Assembly: GCF_004363655.1 (NCBI RefSeq)
Contig: NZ_SNZH01000008.1
Span: forward strand, 146,294-210,293
DNA from: Tahibacter aquaticus
GTDB lineage: Bacteria; Pseudomonadota; Gammaproteobacteria; Xanthomonadales; Rhodanobacteraceae
Direction of reading: 5' to 3'
DNA length: 64,000 nt
Positions 18,433 through 25,903 of this stretch are shown here, in pieces; the first letter of the stretch is position 1; every line of letters starts with the position of its first letter. Under the pieces are notes generated by a model. That model did no database searches, had not been told where the DNA came from, and was given only the letters and a program-made list of their open reading frames with translations. The position numbers and the translations under genes were made by a program.

Positions 18433-20787
18433 TCAGAACGCGTAAGCCAGCGACACCCGCACATTGCGTCCGGGTTCGCTGTAGCGGTCGATGCCGTCGC
18501 CGCGCACACCGCCGCGGACGCCGCCCGAGCCATTGGTGACGAAGCGCACGCGCTGCCAGCGGAAATATTCTTCGTCCAGCAGGTTGTAGATGCCGGCATT
18601 GAACTTGAGCTTTTCCGTCAGGTATACGGAAGCGAGTATGTCCAGCACGGTGAAGCGGTCGCTCAGGTAGGCCGAGCTGGGCGTGACGGTGCCGTTGGCT
18701 GCAGTTTCCACCGCGTCGCCGCGTTGCTTTGCCGCCGAATGGGTGAGGTTGCCGGTCAGGTTCCAGCGCCGCGACGGTGCGTCGTAGCGCAGGCCGAGCA
18801 CGCCTGAAGCCGGCACGATGCTGGCCAGTGGATCGCCGTTCTGTTTCTCGCCTTCGTTATACGAATAGGCAAAACGCAGGCTCAGGTCACGATTGAGCAG
18901 CCAGCGTCCTTCCAGTTCCACACCCGTGACGATGACGCGGCCGGCATTCGCCGGTGTGGTGTATTCGTCGCCATATTCCACCGTACACGTGGTGCCGGCC
19001 GCATTGCAGACGCGATAGCCGGTGCCCGGGTTGCGCACGCGCGTGACGTATTCGATGAAGTTCGAATAGCGGTCGCGGTAGACCGACACGCCGAGCAGAT
19101 GGCCGTCGCCCTGCCAGCGCCAGCCGATCTCGGTATTCAGGCTTTTTTCCGCCTGCAGGTCGGGATTGGCGACCGAATCCCACAGGTCGACTTCCTGGCC
19201 GGTCGCATCGACGATGCCTGGCGTGGTGCTGGTGGCGTAGTACAAGTCCTCGACCGTCGGCGCGCGGAAGCCGCGGCCGATCTGTGCCCACAGCGTGTGT
19301 TCTGGCGCGATCTTGAAATCGGCGCCGAGCTGCCAGGTTGGCACGGCGAAGCTGACGTCGCCGACCGTGCCGCTGGGGTCCTGGTAGTGCGTATCGGGTC
19401 TGGGCTTGTAGTCGTAGTTGTCGTAGCGCAGGCCGGCGCTGAGGCCGAAGCGGCCGCCGGCAATGGCGATGCGCTCGCGTGCGTAGAGGTTCCAGTTGCT
19501 CACGTCGGTCTTGGGCACGAAATCCGGATCGACTTCGACCAGGGTCACCTGGCCGGTCTGGCCGACATAACGCGTATCGACCGAGGAGAAATCGGCATCA
19601 CGCACCTGGTAGCCGGCGCCGTAGAGCAGGGTGTGGCGGGTGCCGCCGCTGTCGAACACCTTGTCGAAATGGATGTTCGTCGCATCCAGCTGCTGGCGGT
19701 AGTAGCGGTCTTCGGTGCGGTCGCAGGGGCGCACGCTTTGTGGACAGGTGGAAGAGTTGAACAGCATGTAGGTCAGCCCGCTGCTGTCCTGCTTCTGCTG
19801 GTCGTAGCGCCATTCCACCGTATCGAACAGGCGGTTGCCGGCTTTCCATTCGTATTTGACGCCGTAGCGGTCGCGGTCGGATTTGTCGTGGCCGGTGCGC
19901 ACGTGGTAGCTCGCGTCCAGCCGCGACAATGCTTCACTGTCGACGGTCGAATCGGCGATCTCGGCGATCAGGCCCAGGCGATGTGCGTCGCCGAGCACGA
20001 AATCGACCTTGGCCAGCAGGTTGTCGCTCGTGCGTGTGAGCGGGTCGGGCGTGCGCCGGCCCGGCCCGGTCTGGGCGGGCGCATCGTCGAACGACGCGCG
20101 CTCATGGCCTTCCCGGCGCGTCAGCACCAGCAGCGATTCGACCCTGCCGCTGCGGTTGGCCAGGGTTGCCGAAGCCAGGGTTTCCTCGCTGTCGCTGGAA
20201 TAGCCGGCCTTGACGCTGGCGAAGGTGTCGTTGCCCGTGTCGGCCAGGTAGTCGGCAGCATCCTTGGTCACCAGTACCACTGCGCCGCCGAGCGAGCCGC
20301 TGCCGGCGGTGATGGAATCGGCACCCTTGATGATTTCTACCGACTTCAGTGCATCGATGTCGACGCCGCCGCGGGTGGAGCGGAAGAAATCGTAGGGCTG
20401 GTAGCTGGCCGGGTCCAGCGAATCGCCCAGGCCCAGGCCATCGACCGTGATCGCGACGCGGTCGCTTTCCAGGCCGCGGATAGTGAAGCCGTTGGCGCCG
20501 AAGCGGCCGATGTCGATCACGCTGACGCCGGGGATATAGCGCACGGCATCGTCGAAATTCTGCGCGTTCTCGTCGTCGAGTTGCCGCGCGCCGATGAGCT
20601 TGACGTTGTTGGTCGCCGACTGGGCCTTGGCCACATCGGCTTCCACATGCACGGTAGTCAGTGCGCTGGCGGCGGGCCCGGGTTCCGGCCCGGCGAGTGC
20701 CGCCGCAGGGCTGGTCGATGCGGCCAGGCTCGCCGCGACGGCGAGCGCCAGCAGCGAACGGGTGCAGACAGGATGGGGTCGTTTCAT
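18433..20787 (-). CDS. TonB-dependent outer-membrane receptor, heme/hemoglobin/siderophore type
   Basis: 784 residues from the ATG at 20787, preceded by GGAG; the open frame extends further but the signal peptide (MKRPHPVCTRS...) begins here. A TonB-box-like TTVHVEA is followed by a plug domain (DDAVRYIPGVSVIDIGRFG, FTIRGLESDRVAITVDGL, VEIIKGADSITAGSGSLGG) and a 22-strand-type barrel ending in Phe (RVSLAYAF), as outer-membrane proteins do. Overall form matches the TonB-dependent hemoglobin/transferrin/lactoferrin receptor group, though the substrate cannot be assigned from sequence. It is the last gene of the operon with the ApbE-DUF2271, EF-hand and DUF4198 proteins behind a Fur-type box, so iron-related uptake is likely. 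The gaps to the gene upstream (116 nt) are longer than in a tight operon. Confidence 0.92.
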   Translation of the reverse strand: MKRPHPVCTRSLLALAVAASLAASTSPAAALAGPEPGPAASALTTVHVEADVAKAQSATNNVKLIGARQLDDENAQNFDDAVRYIPGVSVIDIGRFGANGFTIRGLESDRVAITVDGLGLGDSLDPASYQPYDFFRSTRGGVDIDALKSVEIIKGADSITAGSGSLGGAVVLVTKDAADYLADTGNDTFASVKAGYSSDSEETLASATLANRSGRVESLLVLTRREGHERASFDDAPAQTGPGRRTPDPLTRTSDNLLAKVDFVLGDAHRLGLIAEIADSTVDSEALSRLDASYHVRTGHDKSDRDRYGVKYEWKAGNRLFDTVEWRYDQQKQDSSGLTYMLFNSSTCPQSVRPCDRTEDRYYRQQLDATNIHFDKVFDSGGTRHTLLYGAGYQVRDADFSSVDTRYVGQTGQVTLVEVDPDFVPKTDVSNWNLYARERIAIAGGRFGLSAGLRYDNYDYKPRPDTHYQDPSGTVGDVSFAVPTWQLGADFKIAPEHTLWAQIGRGFRAPTVEDLYYATSTTPGIVDATGQEVDLWDSVANPDLQAEKSLNTEIGWRWQGDGHLLGVSVYRDRYSNFIEYVTRVRNPGTGYRVCNAAGTTCTVEYGDEYTTPANAGRVIVTGVELEGRWLLNRDLSLRFAYSYNEGEKQNGDPLASIVPASGVLGLRYDAPSRRWNLTGNLTHSAAKQRGDAVETAANGTVTPSSAYLSDRFTVLDILASVYLTEKLKFNAGIYNLLDEEYFRWQRVRFVTNGSGGVRGGVRGDGIDRYSEPGRNVRVSLAYAF

Positions 20788-20903
20788 GGGTGTACTCCGC
20801 AACAATGGAAAAAATGCTCGGCCCGGCCGCCGTTCGGCGACAGGCTTCCCCTGGCTGCGGAGCAGCCGGCGCGGACGCCGGTGCCTTGCTGGGTGGATGT
20901 GGC

Positions 20904-22376
20904 TCAAGGGGTGCGGGCGGCGCCCAGTTGCAGGCTGACGCGGCCGATCTCGCTCTGGCCCTGGCGGGTGGCCTGGAACGGCACGTTCGACAAAGTGAAG
21001 GGCAGTTGCAGCGTCTCGTGTGCGCCGTGTTCGCGCGCGGCTTCGATATGCACGACGTAGTTGCCCGCGGGCAGGGCGCGGCCCTGGTCGTCGCGGCCGT
21101 TCCAGTCCAGCGAATAGCGGCCGGCCTTGCGCGTGGCGCGGGCGATGCCGCTCAGGCTGGCCTCGTTGGCGCGGCCGTGCCGGCGCCACCACTGCGGCAG
21201 CAGCTGCAGCCAGCGCGTGTTGTCGCCCAGTACGAGCAGCTGGCTCAGGGCCGTGCCGTCGGCGGCGGCGATCCAGATCGCCAGATAAGGCCGCGTGTAG
21301 TCGGCCGCATCGATGCGGGGAATCTCGTAGTCGAGGGTGAAGGAAAAACCCGCCGGCCAGGCCGGTTCGCTGCGTGTGTCGGCGCTGAGCAGAGCGTGCC
21401 AGCCCGACGAGGCGAAACGCGCGCCGGATTCGGCCACGATCAGTGCCTCCACATTGTCCAGCTTTTCCACCAGGTCGAGGCCTTCGCGTATCGGCAGCAC
21501 GGTCAATGCCGTGGCCAGTGCATCGGCCGTGGCGGCATCCGGAGCGACGACGACGGACGACGGCGCATAGGCCACCGGCCAGCCGTCGCGCGGCGTGAGG
21601 ATATGGCTGTAGTGCTTGCGCGCAATGTCCACGCCGCGGCTGGTGTGGCCGCTGGCAGCGATTGCGCGCGAGCGCAATTCCAGCGTGGCAATGGTGCCGC
21701 CGTTGTCGCGCGGCATGAGCGGATCGGCGATGCCGACGCGCCAGGGCTTGCCCGCTTGCGCTTCGCCCCAGTAGAACGCGTCGCCGCCGATGTCGATCTT
21801 GATGCCGCTCGCCGCCGGTGCCGCGGCACGCGCCTTGTGCAAGGCCTGGTCGATGATCCAGCCCTTGGCCAGGCCGTCGGTCTCGAACTGCAGCCCTGGC
21901 GGGCGTTGCAGCGGCGCATCGCCGCCGGCATCGAACCGGGTGCGCTGGATGTCGCCGGCGAGCTTGCGCAGTGCGGCGCGGTCGGGAGGAACTTGTGTAG
22001 TTTCAGCGGAACGCCACGTATTCAATAGTTCACCGAGGCGGCAGCTGAATGCATTCGCCGTTGCTGCGCGCCAGCGCTCGCACAGGCGCAGCACATGGCG
22101 CAGTTCGGTCGACACGTCCTGTGCGCCTTCGCTGCGATTGAAGCGTGCCAGTTCGCTGTTCTCCTGCCAGACGCTGAGTACTGCATCCAGCCGCGCGATC
22201 TCGGCCAGCGCGGCCGCGGCCGCCGCATCGGCCTGTGCCGGCGGTGCACCGGCTACTTGCATGTCGAACGAAGTGCCCAGCACGTTCTCGCGCGGGTAGT
22301 GCGCCGGTGGCGCGGCGCCGGCGCTGCCCGAAAAAAGCGCGAGCGCCAGCAGCACGCCGTATAAGGCATGGGTCAC
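20904..22376 (-). CDS. ApbE-like flavin transferase domain fused to DUF2271
   Basis: 490 residues, starting with GTG at 22376 behind AGAGGAA; no ATG in this frame precedes the ApbE domain. After a signal peptide (cleavage near AGA) the first 300 residues match FAD:protein FMN transferases: MQVAGA region, LSVWQENSELARFNRS, FETDGLAKGWIIDQA, KIDIGGDAF, HYSHILTPRDGWPV. These enzymes attach FMN to Thr in exported redox proteins using Mg-bound FAD. The last 160 residues (FSFTLDYEIPRIDAADYTRPYLAIWI to the end) are a DUF2271 domain. The fusion sits in an iron-linked operon beside a TonB receptor; such gene sets recur in Xanthomonad-type bacteria as far as I recall. A possible link is reduction or handling of iron at the envelope, which is inference. 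Confidence 0.85.
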   Translation of the reverse strand: MTHALYGVLLALALFSGSAGAAPPAHYPRENVLGTSFDMQVAGAPPAQADAAAAAALAEIARLDAVLSVWQENSELARFNRSEGAQDVSTELRHVLRLCERWRAATANAFSCRLGELLNTWRSAETTQVPPDRAALRKLAGDIQRTRFDAGGDAPLQRPPGLQFETDGLAKGWIIDQALHKARAAAPAASGIKIDIGGDAFYWGEAQAGKPWRVGIADPLMPRDNGGTIATLELRSRAIAASGHTSRGVDIARKHYSHILTPRDGWPVAYAPSSVVVAPDAATADALATALTVLPIREGLDLVEKLDNVEALIVAESGARFASSGWHALLSADTRSEPAWPAGFSFTLDYEIPRIDAADYTRPYLAIWIAAADGTALSQLLVLGDNTRWLQLLPQWWRRHGRANEASLSGIARATRKAGRYSLDWNGRDDQGRALPAGNYVVHIEAAREHGAHETLQLPFTLSNVPFQATRQGQSEIGRVSLQLGAARTP

Positions 22377-22475
22377 GGAAAATTCCTCTGGATGGGACGC
22401 GGCAGGGCAAGACGCCGCACGCAGGTGTGCGGTGCGCGCGGCGACGGTTTTCCGGTTTTGCTCGCTATAGGCGGC

Positions 22476-23432
22476 TTATCGCGGTGAAGCGGCTTTCTCG
22501 CGGCTTGCGGCGGCATCCTTGCTCTCGCTGCCGGGCTCGCGCGGCGGCGGCGGTGGATCGTCGCGGCTGACCACGCCGTCCCTGGCGGTGTCGAGGCGGT
22601 CGAACATGCGCTGGCCCGAGGCGGTGTATTCGGCCGCGCCGATCTTGTCGTCGGCGTTCGTGTCCAGCGCCTTGAAGCGCACGCCGGACTGCTTGTTCGA
22701 GGCCTCGCGGTTCTTCGCGATCTGGCGGTCCAGCCGGTCCTCGAACTCACTCTGGTATTCCTCGGCATCGATGCGGCCGTCGTGGCTGGCATCGGTACGC
22801 GCGAAGGCTTCGCCGCGCTGGCGGTCGAATTCCGTCCGCGTCACGGCACCGTCGCCGTCGGCGTCGTAGATCTCCAGCAGGCCGGCACGGGTATGCGTGC
22901 TCGGCATCTTCAGCACATCGCGGCGCGGCGGCTTCGCATTGGCCTTTGCGGTCGTTGCGGCCGGCTGCGCGGGGCGTGCCGGTTCGGCGTCGGCGGCGTC
23001 TACCTTGCCGTCCTTGTTGGTATCGATATGTACAAAGCCGCGTTCGCCGGAGGCGTCGAACTCGGCCCGGCTGATAAAGCCGTCGGCGTCCTTGTCGACG
23101 GAGCGAAAGCGCGTCTGCGTCTGCTCGACCTGGCCCTTGCGCGCGTGGTCGAGTTCGCGGTCGTGCCGGCCCGCGTATTCGCTGACGTATTCGTCGAGGT
23201 CGACCTGGCCATCCTTGTTCGCGTCGGTTTCGGCATAGCGCACCTGGCGGAAACTGGCGAATTCCGCCGCGTCGACCTTGCCGTCGCCGTTGCTGTCGTA
23301 TTGCTCGATGAAGAACGCCGTGGCCTGGGCGCCGTTTTCGTGAGTGGCCGTGCTGGGCTTGTCGGCGGCGATCGATGCCGTGGCAAGGGTGGCGCTCGCA
23401 CAGGCGAGGGCGGTGATCAGGTGCTTTTTCAT
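22476..23432 (-). CDS. Exported EF-hand calcium-binding repeat protein
   Basis: 318 residues from the ATG at 23432, where a signal peptide (MKKHLITALACASA, cleavage near SIAA) begins; the frame upstream is open for 15 codons without a signal. At least seven EF-hand-type loops of the DxNxDGxxxxxE kind are visible, in order: DSNGDGKVDAAEF, DANKDGQVDLDEY, DKDADGFISRAEF, DTNKDGKVDAADA, DADGDGAVTRTEF, DASHDGRIDAEEY, DTNADDKIGAAEY. The C-terminus is charged and Pro-rich. These periplasmic or secreted EF-hand proteins probably bind Ca or another divalent metal. Transcribed after the DUF4198 gene (28 nt gap) and before the ApbE-DUF2271 gene. Its role in uptake is not known; metal storage or sensing is inferred. 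Confidence 0.87.
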   Translation of the reverse strand: MKKHLITALACASATLATASIAADKPSTATHENGAQATAFFIEQYDSNGDGKVDAAEFASFRQVRYAETDANKDGQVDLDEYVSEYAGRHDRELDHARKGQVEQTQTRFRSVDKDADGFISRAEFDASGERGFVHIDTNKDGKVDAADAEPARPAQPAATTAKANAKPPRRDVLKMPSTHTRAGLLEIYDADGDGAVTRTEFDRQRGEAFARTDASHDGRIDAEEYQSEFEDRLDRQIAKNREASNKQSGVRFKALDTNADDKIGAAEYTASGQRMFDRLDTARDGVVSRDDPPPPPREPGSESKDAAASREKAASPR

Positions 23433-23460
23433 GCTGCTGCTCCGCGGGCGCTGGGTTCGA

Positions 23461-24255
23461 TCACTGTTCGAGTACACGGAAGCTCAACGTGTAGTTGAAG
23501 CCGTATTCGGGCGCCGTCGCGCCGGCCGGTGCCTTGCCGCGATAGCGGATCAATGCGAGCCAGGTACCGGCCCTGGGCAGGGCAAAGCTGGCCTTGCCGT
23601 CAGCGCCGGTAGTCAGCGAGGCAGCGGCTTTCTTGCTTGCCGCGTCGTTGCTGGCGGGGAAAATCTCCACCAGCTGGTTGGCCAGCGGCTTGCCGTCGAA
23701 GTGCACGGCGAAATCGAATTTTTCGCCCGTGTACAGATCGCTGGGATGGCTGACGGGAACGAGTTCCAGCCCGCTCGCATACGGCTTCAGCGCGGCCGGC
23801 GACGGCGCACCGAGCGTGACATAGGCTTCGGCCAGGCTGACCGACTGGTAGTGGGCCAGCAGCGTGGCCCCGGCCGGCAGGGCCTTGGCCGGGTCGCGCG
23901 TGCTTTCCTTCTTGCCGTCGAGTTCCCAGGTGCGGAATACCGCGCCGAGACGGCGGCCGCTGCTGAAGCGGTAGGTGCCTTTGCCGTCGAGCGTGTGCTC
24001 GACCACGGCGCGGGTCTTCAGGCGCTGCACGGTATCGACCGGCGATGTCTTGCCGGCCGGATCGATGACGACGAACTCGCTGTTGTCGAACACGACTTCA
24101 GGCACGAAAAAGTGTTCGCCGAAGGCGGCGTCGAGCGTGACCAGATCGCCGTTCATCGGTTCGAAGCTGGCCGGAGCCAGGTATGGCGTATGTGCCTGCA
24201 CGGCGGAAACGGCGAATGCCAGCAGTGCGCCCGCGCACAGCGAAAGCGATTTCAT
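23461..24255 (-). CDS. DUF4198 periplasmic protein, first gene of the Fur-type operon
   Basis: 264 residues from the ATG at 24255, with AGGGG upstream. It begins with a signal peptide ending VQAHTPYL; the His at the mature N-terminus is a hallmark of DUF4198 proteins, where it has been linked to metal binding. The body is beta-rich with the family's late signature DGKASFALPRAGTWLALIRY and ends in a strand EYGFNYTLSFRV. DUF4198 proteins occur next to nickel, cobalt, heme or iron uptake genes. Here it heads an operon ending in a TonB receptor, with the Fur-type box 69-83 bases upstream of its start codon. Metal-binding partner of the receptor is a reasonable inference, but the metal is not known. 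Confidence 0.85.
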   Translation of the reverse strand: MKSLSLCAGALLAFAVSAVQAHTPYLAPASFEPMNGDLVTLDAAFGEHFFVPEVVFDNSEFVVIDPAGKTSPVDTVQRLKTRAVVEHTLDGKGTYRFSSGRRLGAVFRTWELDGKKESTRDPAKALPAGATLLAHYQSVSLAEAYVTLGAPSPAALKPYASGLELVPVSHPSDLYTGEKFDFAVHFDGKPLANQLVEIFPASNDAASKKAAASLTTGADGKASFALPRAGTWLALIRYRGKAPAGATAPEYGFNYTLSFRVLEQ

Positions 24256-24323
24256 GGTGATGCCCCTGGGTAGTGGCCCGGGCGGAATCGGCTGGGGCAG
24301 GAAGCGGGCGAAATTACCTCAAA

Positions 24324-24338
24324 TGCGAATGATTCTCA
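24324..24338 (-). promoter_or_regulatory. Fur-type box upstream of the DUF4198-TonB receptor operon
   Basis: Read on the minus strand the sequence is TGAGAATCATTCGCA. Against the 7-1-7 Fur consensus TGATAATnATTATCA it matches 11 of 14 positions. It is centred about 75 bases upstream of the start codon at 24255, which fits repression by Fe-Fur. It is also about 160 bases upstream of the plus-strand regulator gene at 24496 and could affect both. Confidence 0.75.
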
Positions 24339-24495
24339 ACTTTACCGGGTGGTCTGCGAACTTCGACGATCGCCGACGTGAATCGCTCGAATGGAATCGG
24401 CCGGCTGGATCCGCCGGCTTAACCGGACTCCCACTCGGCGCACGGAAGACTTGGGGTATGCTGCACCGTCGCATTTTTGCCACAGGGGGCGGGCA

Positions 24496-25884
24496 ATGGC
24501 ATCGGGTCATATTCTGGTTGTCGACGATGAACCCGACATCCGCAGCCTGGTACAGGACATTCTGCAGGACGAGGGTTACCAGGTCAGCGTGGCGGAAAAC
24601 GCCGCGGCGGCGCGGGAGGTGCGGCGCCAGATCCGGCCGGACGCGATTCTGCTCGACATCTGGATGCCTGGCACGGACGGCATCAGCCTGCTGCGGGAGT
24701 GGTCCGAGCGCGGCAGCCTGTCCTGTCCGGTGATCATGATATCCGGCCACGGCACGGTGGAAACCGCGGTCGAGGCAACGCGCCTGGGCGCCTACGATTT
24801 TGTCGAGAAGCCGCTGTCGCTGGCCAAGCTGCTGCTGACGGTGGAACGCGCGCTGGAAGCCAGCCGGCTCAAGCGCGAGAACGAAGGACTCAAGCGGCAG
24901 GTGCCGGTACCGCTGGAACCGGTCGGTTCTTCCCGCGTGATGCAGTCGCTGCGCACCCAGCTGGAACGCCTGGCCGCGCACGATACCTGGCTGCTGCTCA
25001 GCGGCGAGGCGGGCAGCGGCAAGGAATCGCTGGCGCGCTGGCTGCACGAGAAAAGCGCGCGCCGCAGCGGCCCGTTCATCACGGTTGCCTCGGGTTCGAT
25101 CGCGCGCGACCACGCCGCGCAGACCCTGTTCGGCTCGGAAGAGACCGGTGCGGTGCAGCTGGGCCTGCTGGAACAGGCCAACGGCGGCACCTTGTACCTG
25201 GACGAAGTGGCCGAGCTGGATGCGGAACTGCAGCTGCGCCTGTCTTCCACGCTGGAGCGGCGCGCACTGATCCGCTGCGGCGGGCGCGAACCGGTAGGCC
25301 TCGACGTGCGCGTGATTGCCGCCACGGCGCAGGACCTGGACAGTCTGGTCGCCGCCGGGCGTTTCCGCGAAGAGCTGTTCTACCAGCTCAAGGTGGTGCC
25401 GCTGGCCGTGCCGGCGCTGCGCGAGCGCGTCGAGGATGTGCCGGAACTGCTGCAGTACTACGCCGACTTTTTTTCCAATCGGGATAAGTTGCCTTATCGC
25501 ATCTTCCCGGTGTCGGTACAGAACCGCCTGCGCAACTACACCTGGCCGGGCAACCAGCGCGAGCTGCGCAACCTGGTGCAGCGCCTGCTGATTCTCGGCG
25601 CGGCGCCCGAGGTCGACCTGGCCGAAGTCGAGCAGGCGCTGAGCGGCAGTGCGCCGGCGGCGCGGCCGGTAGCGCTGCGCGGCGAAGGTTTCGACATCGA
25701 CTACGGCCTGCCCCTGCGCGAGGCGCGCGAGCAGTTCGAGCGCGTCTATCTGCTGCGCCAGCTGCAGGAAACCGGCGGCAGCGTGGGCAAGCTGGCCAAG
25801 CTGGTCGGCATGGAACGCACGCATCTGTATCGCAAGCTGCGCGACCTGGGCGTGGATGTGAAGGCTGGCGCGCGCGAGGATTGA
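24496..25884 (+). CDS. NtrX-like response regulator with AAA+ domain lacking the GAFTGA loop
   Basis: 462 residues from the ATG at 24496 with AGGGGGCGGG upstream. Domains: receiver (acidic D10 D11, phospho-acceptor D54 in LLDIWMPG, K in VEKPLS), AAA+ ATPase (Walker A GEAGSGKE, Walker B GGTLYLDEV, sensor WPGNQRELRNL) and a Fis-type helix-turn-helix (VGKLAKLVGMERTHLYRKL). The loop that normally carries GAFTGA and touches sigma-54 is shortened: FGSEETGAVQLGLLEQA. I recall the same loss in NtrX proteins, so this is NtrX-like and may work with sigma-70 or as a non-activating regulator. No NtrY-type sensor lies beside it; instead a Ser/Thr kinase starts 19 nt after its stop, suggesting an operon. 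Confidence 0.85.
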   Translation: MASGHILVVDDEPDIRSLVQDILQDEGYQVSVAENAAAAREVRRQIRPDAILLDIWMPGTDGISLLREWSERGSLSCPVIMISGHGTVETAVEATRLGAYDFVEKPLSLAKLLLTVERALEASRLKRENEGLKRQVPVPLEPVGSSRVMQSLRTQLERLAAHDTWLLLSGEAGSGKESLARWLHEKSARRSGPFITVASGSIARDHAAQTLFGSEETGAVQLGLLEQANGGTLYLDEVAELDAELQLRLSSTLERRALIRCGGREPVGLDVRVIAATAQDLDSLVAAGRFREELFYQLKVVPLAVPALRERVEDVPELLQYYADFFSNRDKLPYRIFPVSVQNRLRNYTWPGNQRELRNLVQRLLILGAAPEVDLAEVEQALSGSAPAARPVALRGEGFDIDYGLPLREAREQFERVYLLRQLQETGGSVGKLAKLVGMERTHLYRKLRDLGVDVKAGARED

Positions 25885-25903
25885 CGCGTCCGAGGATCTG
25901 CGC

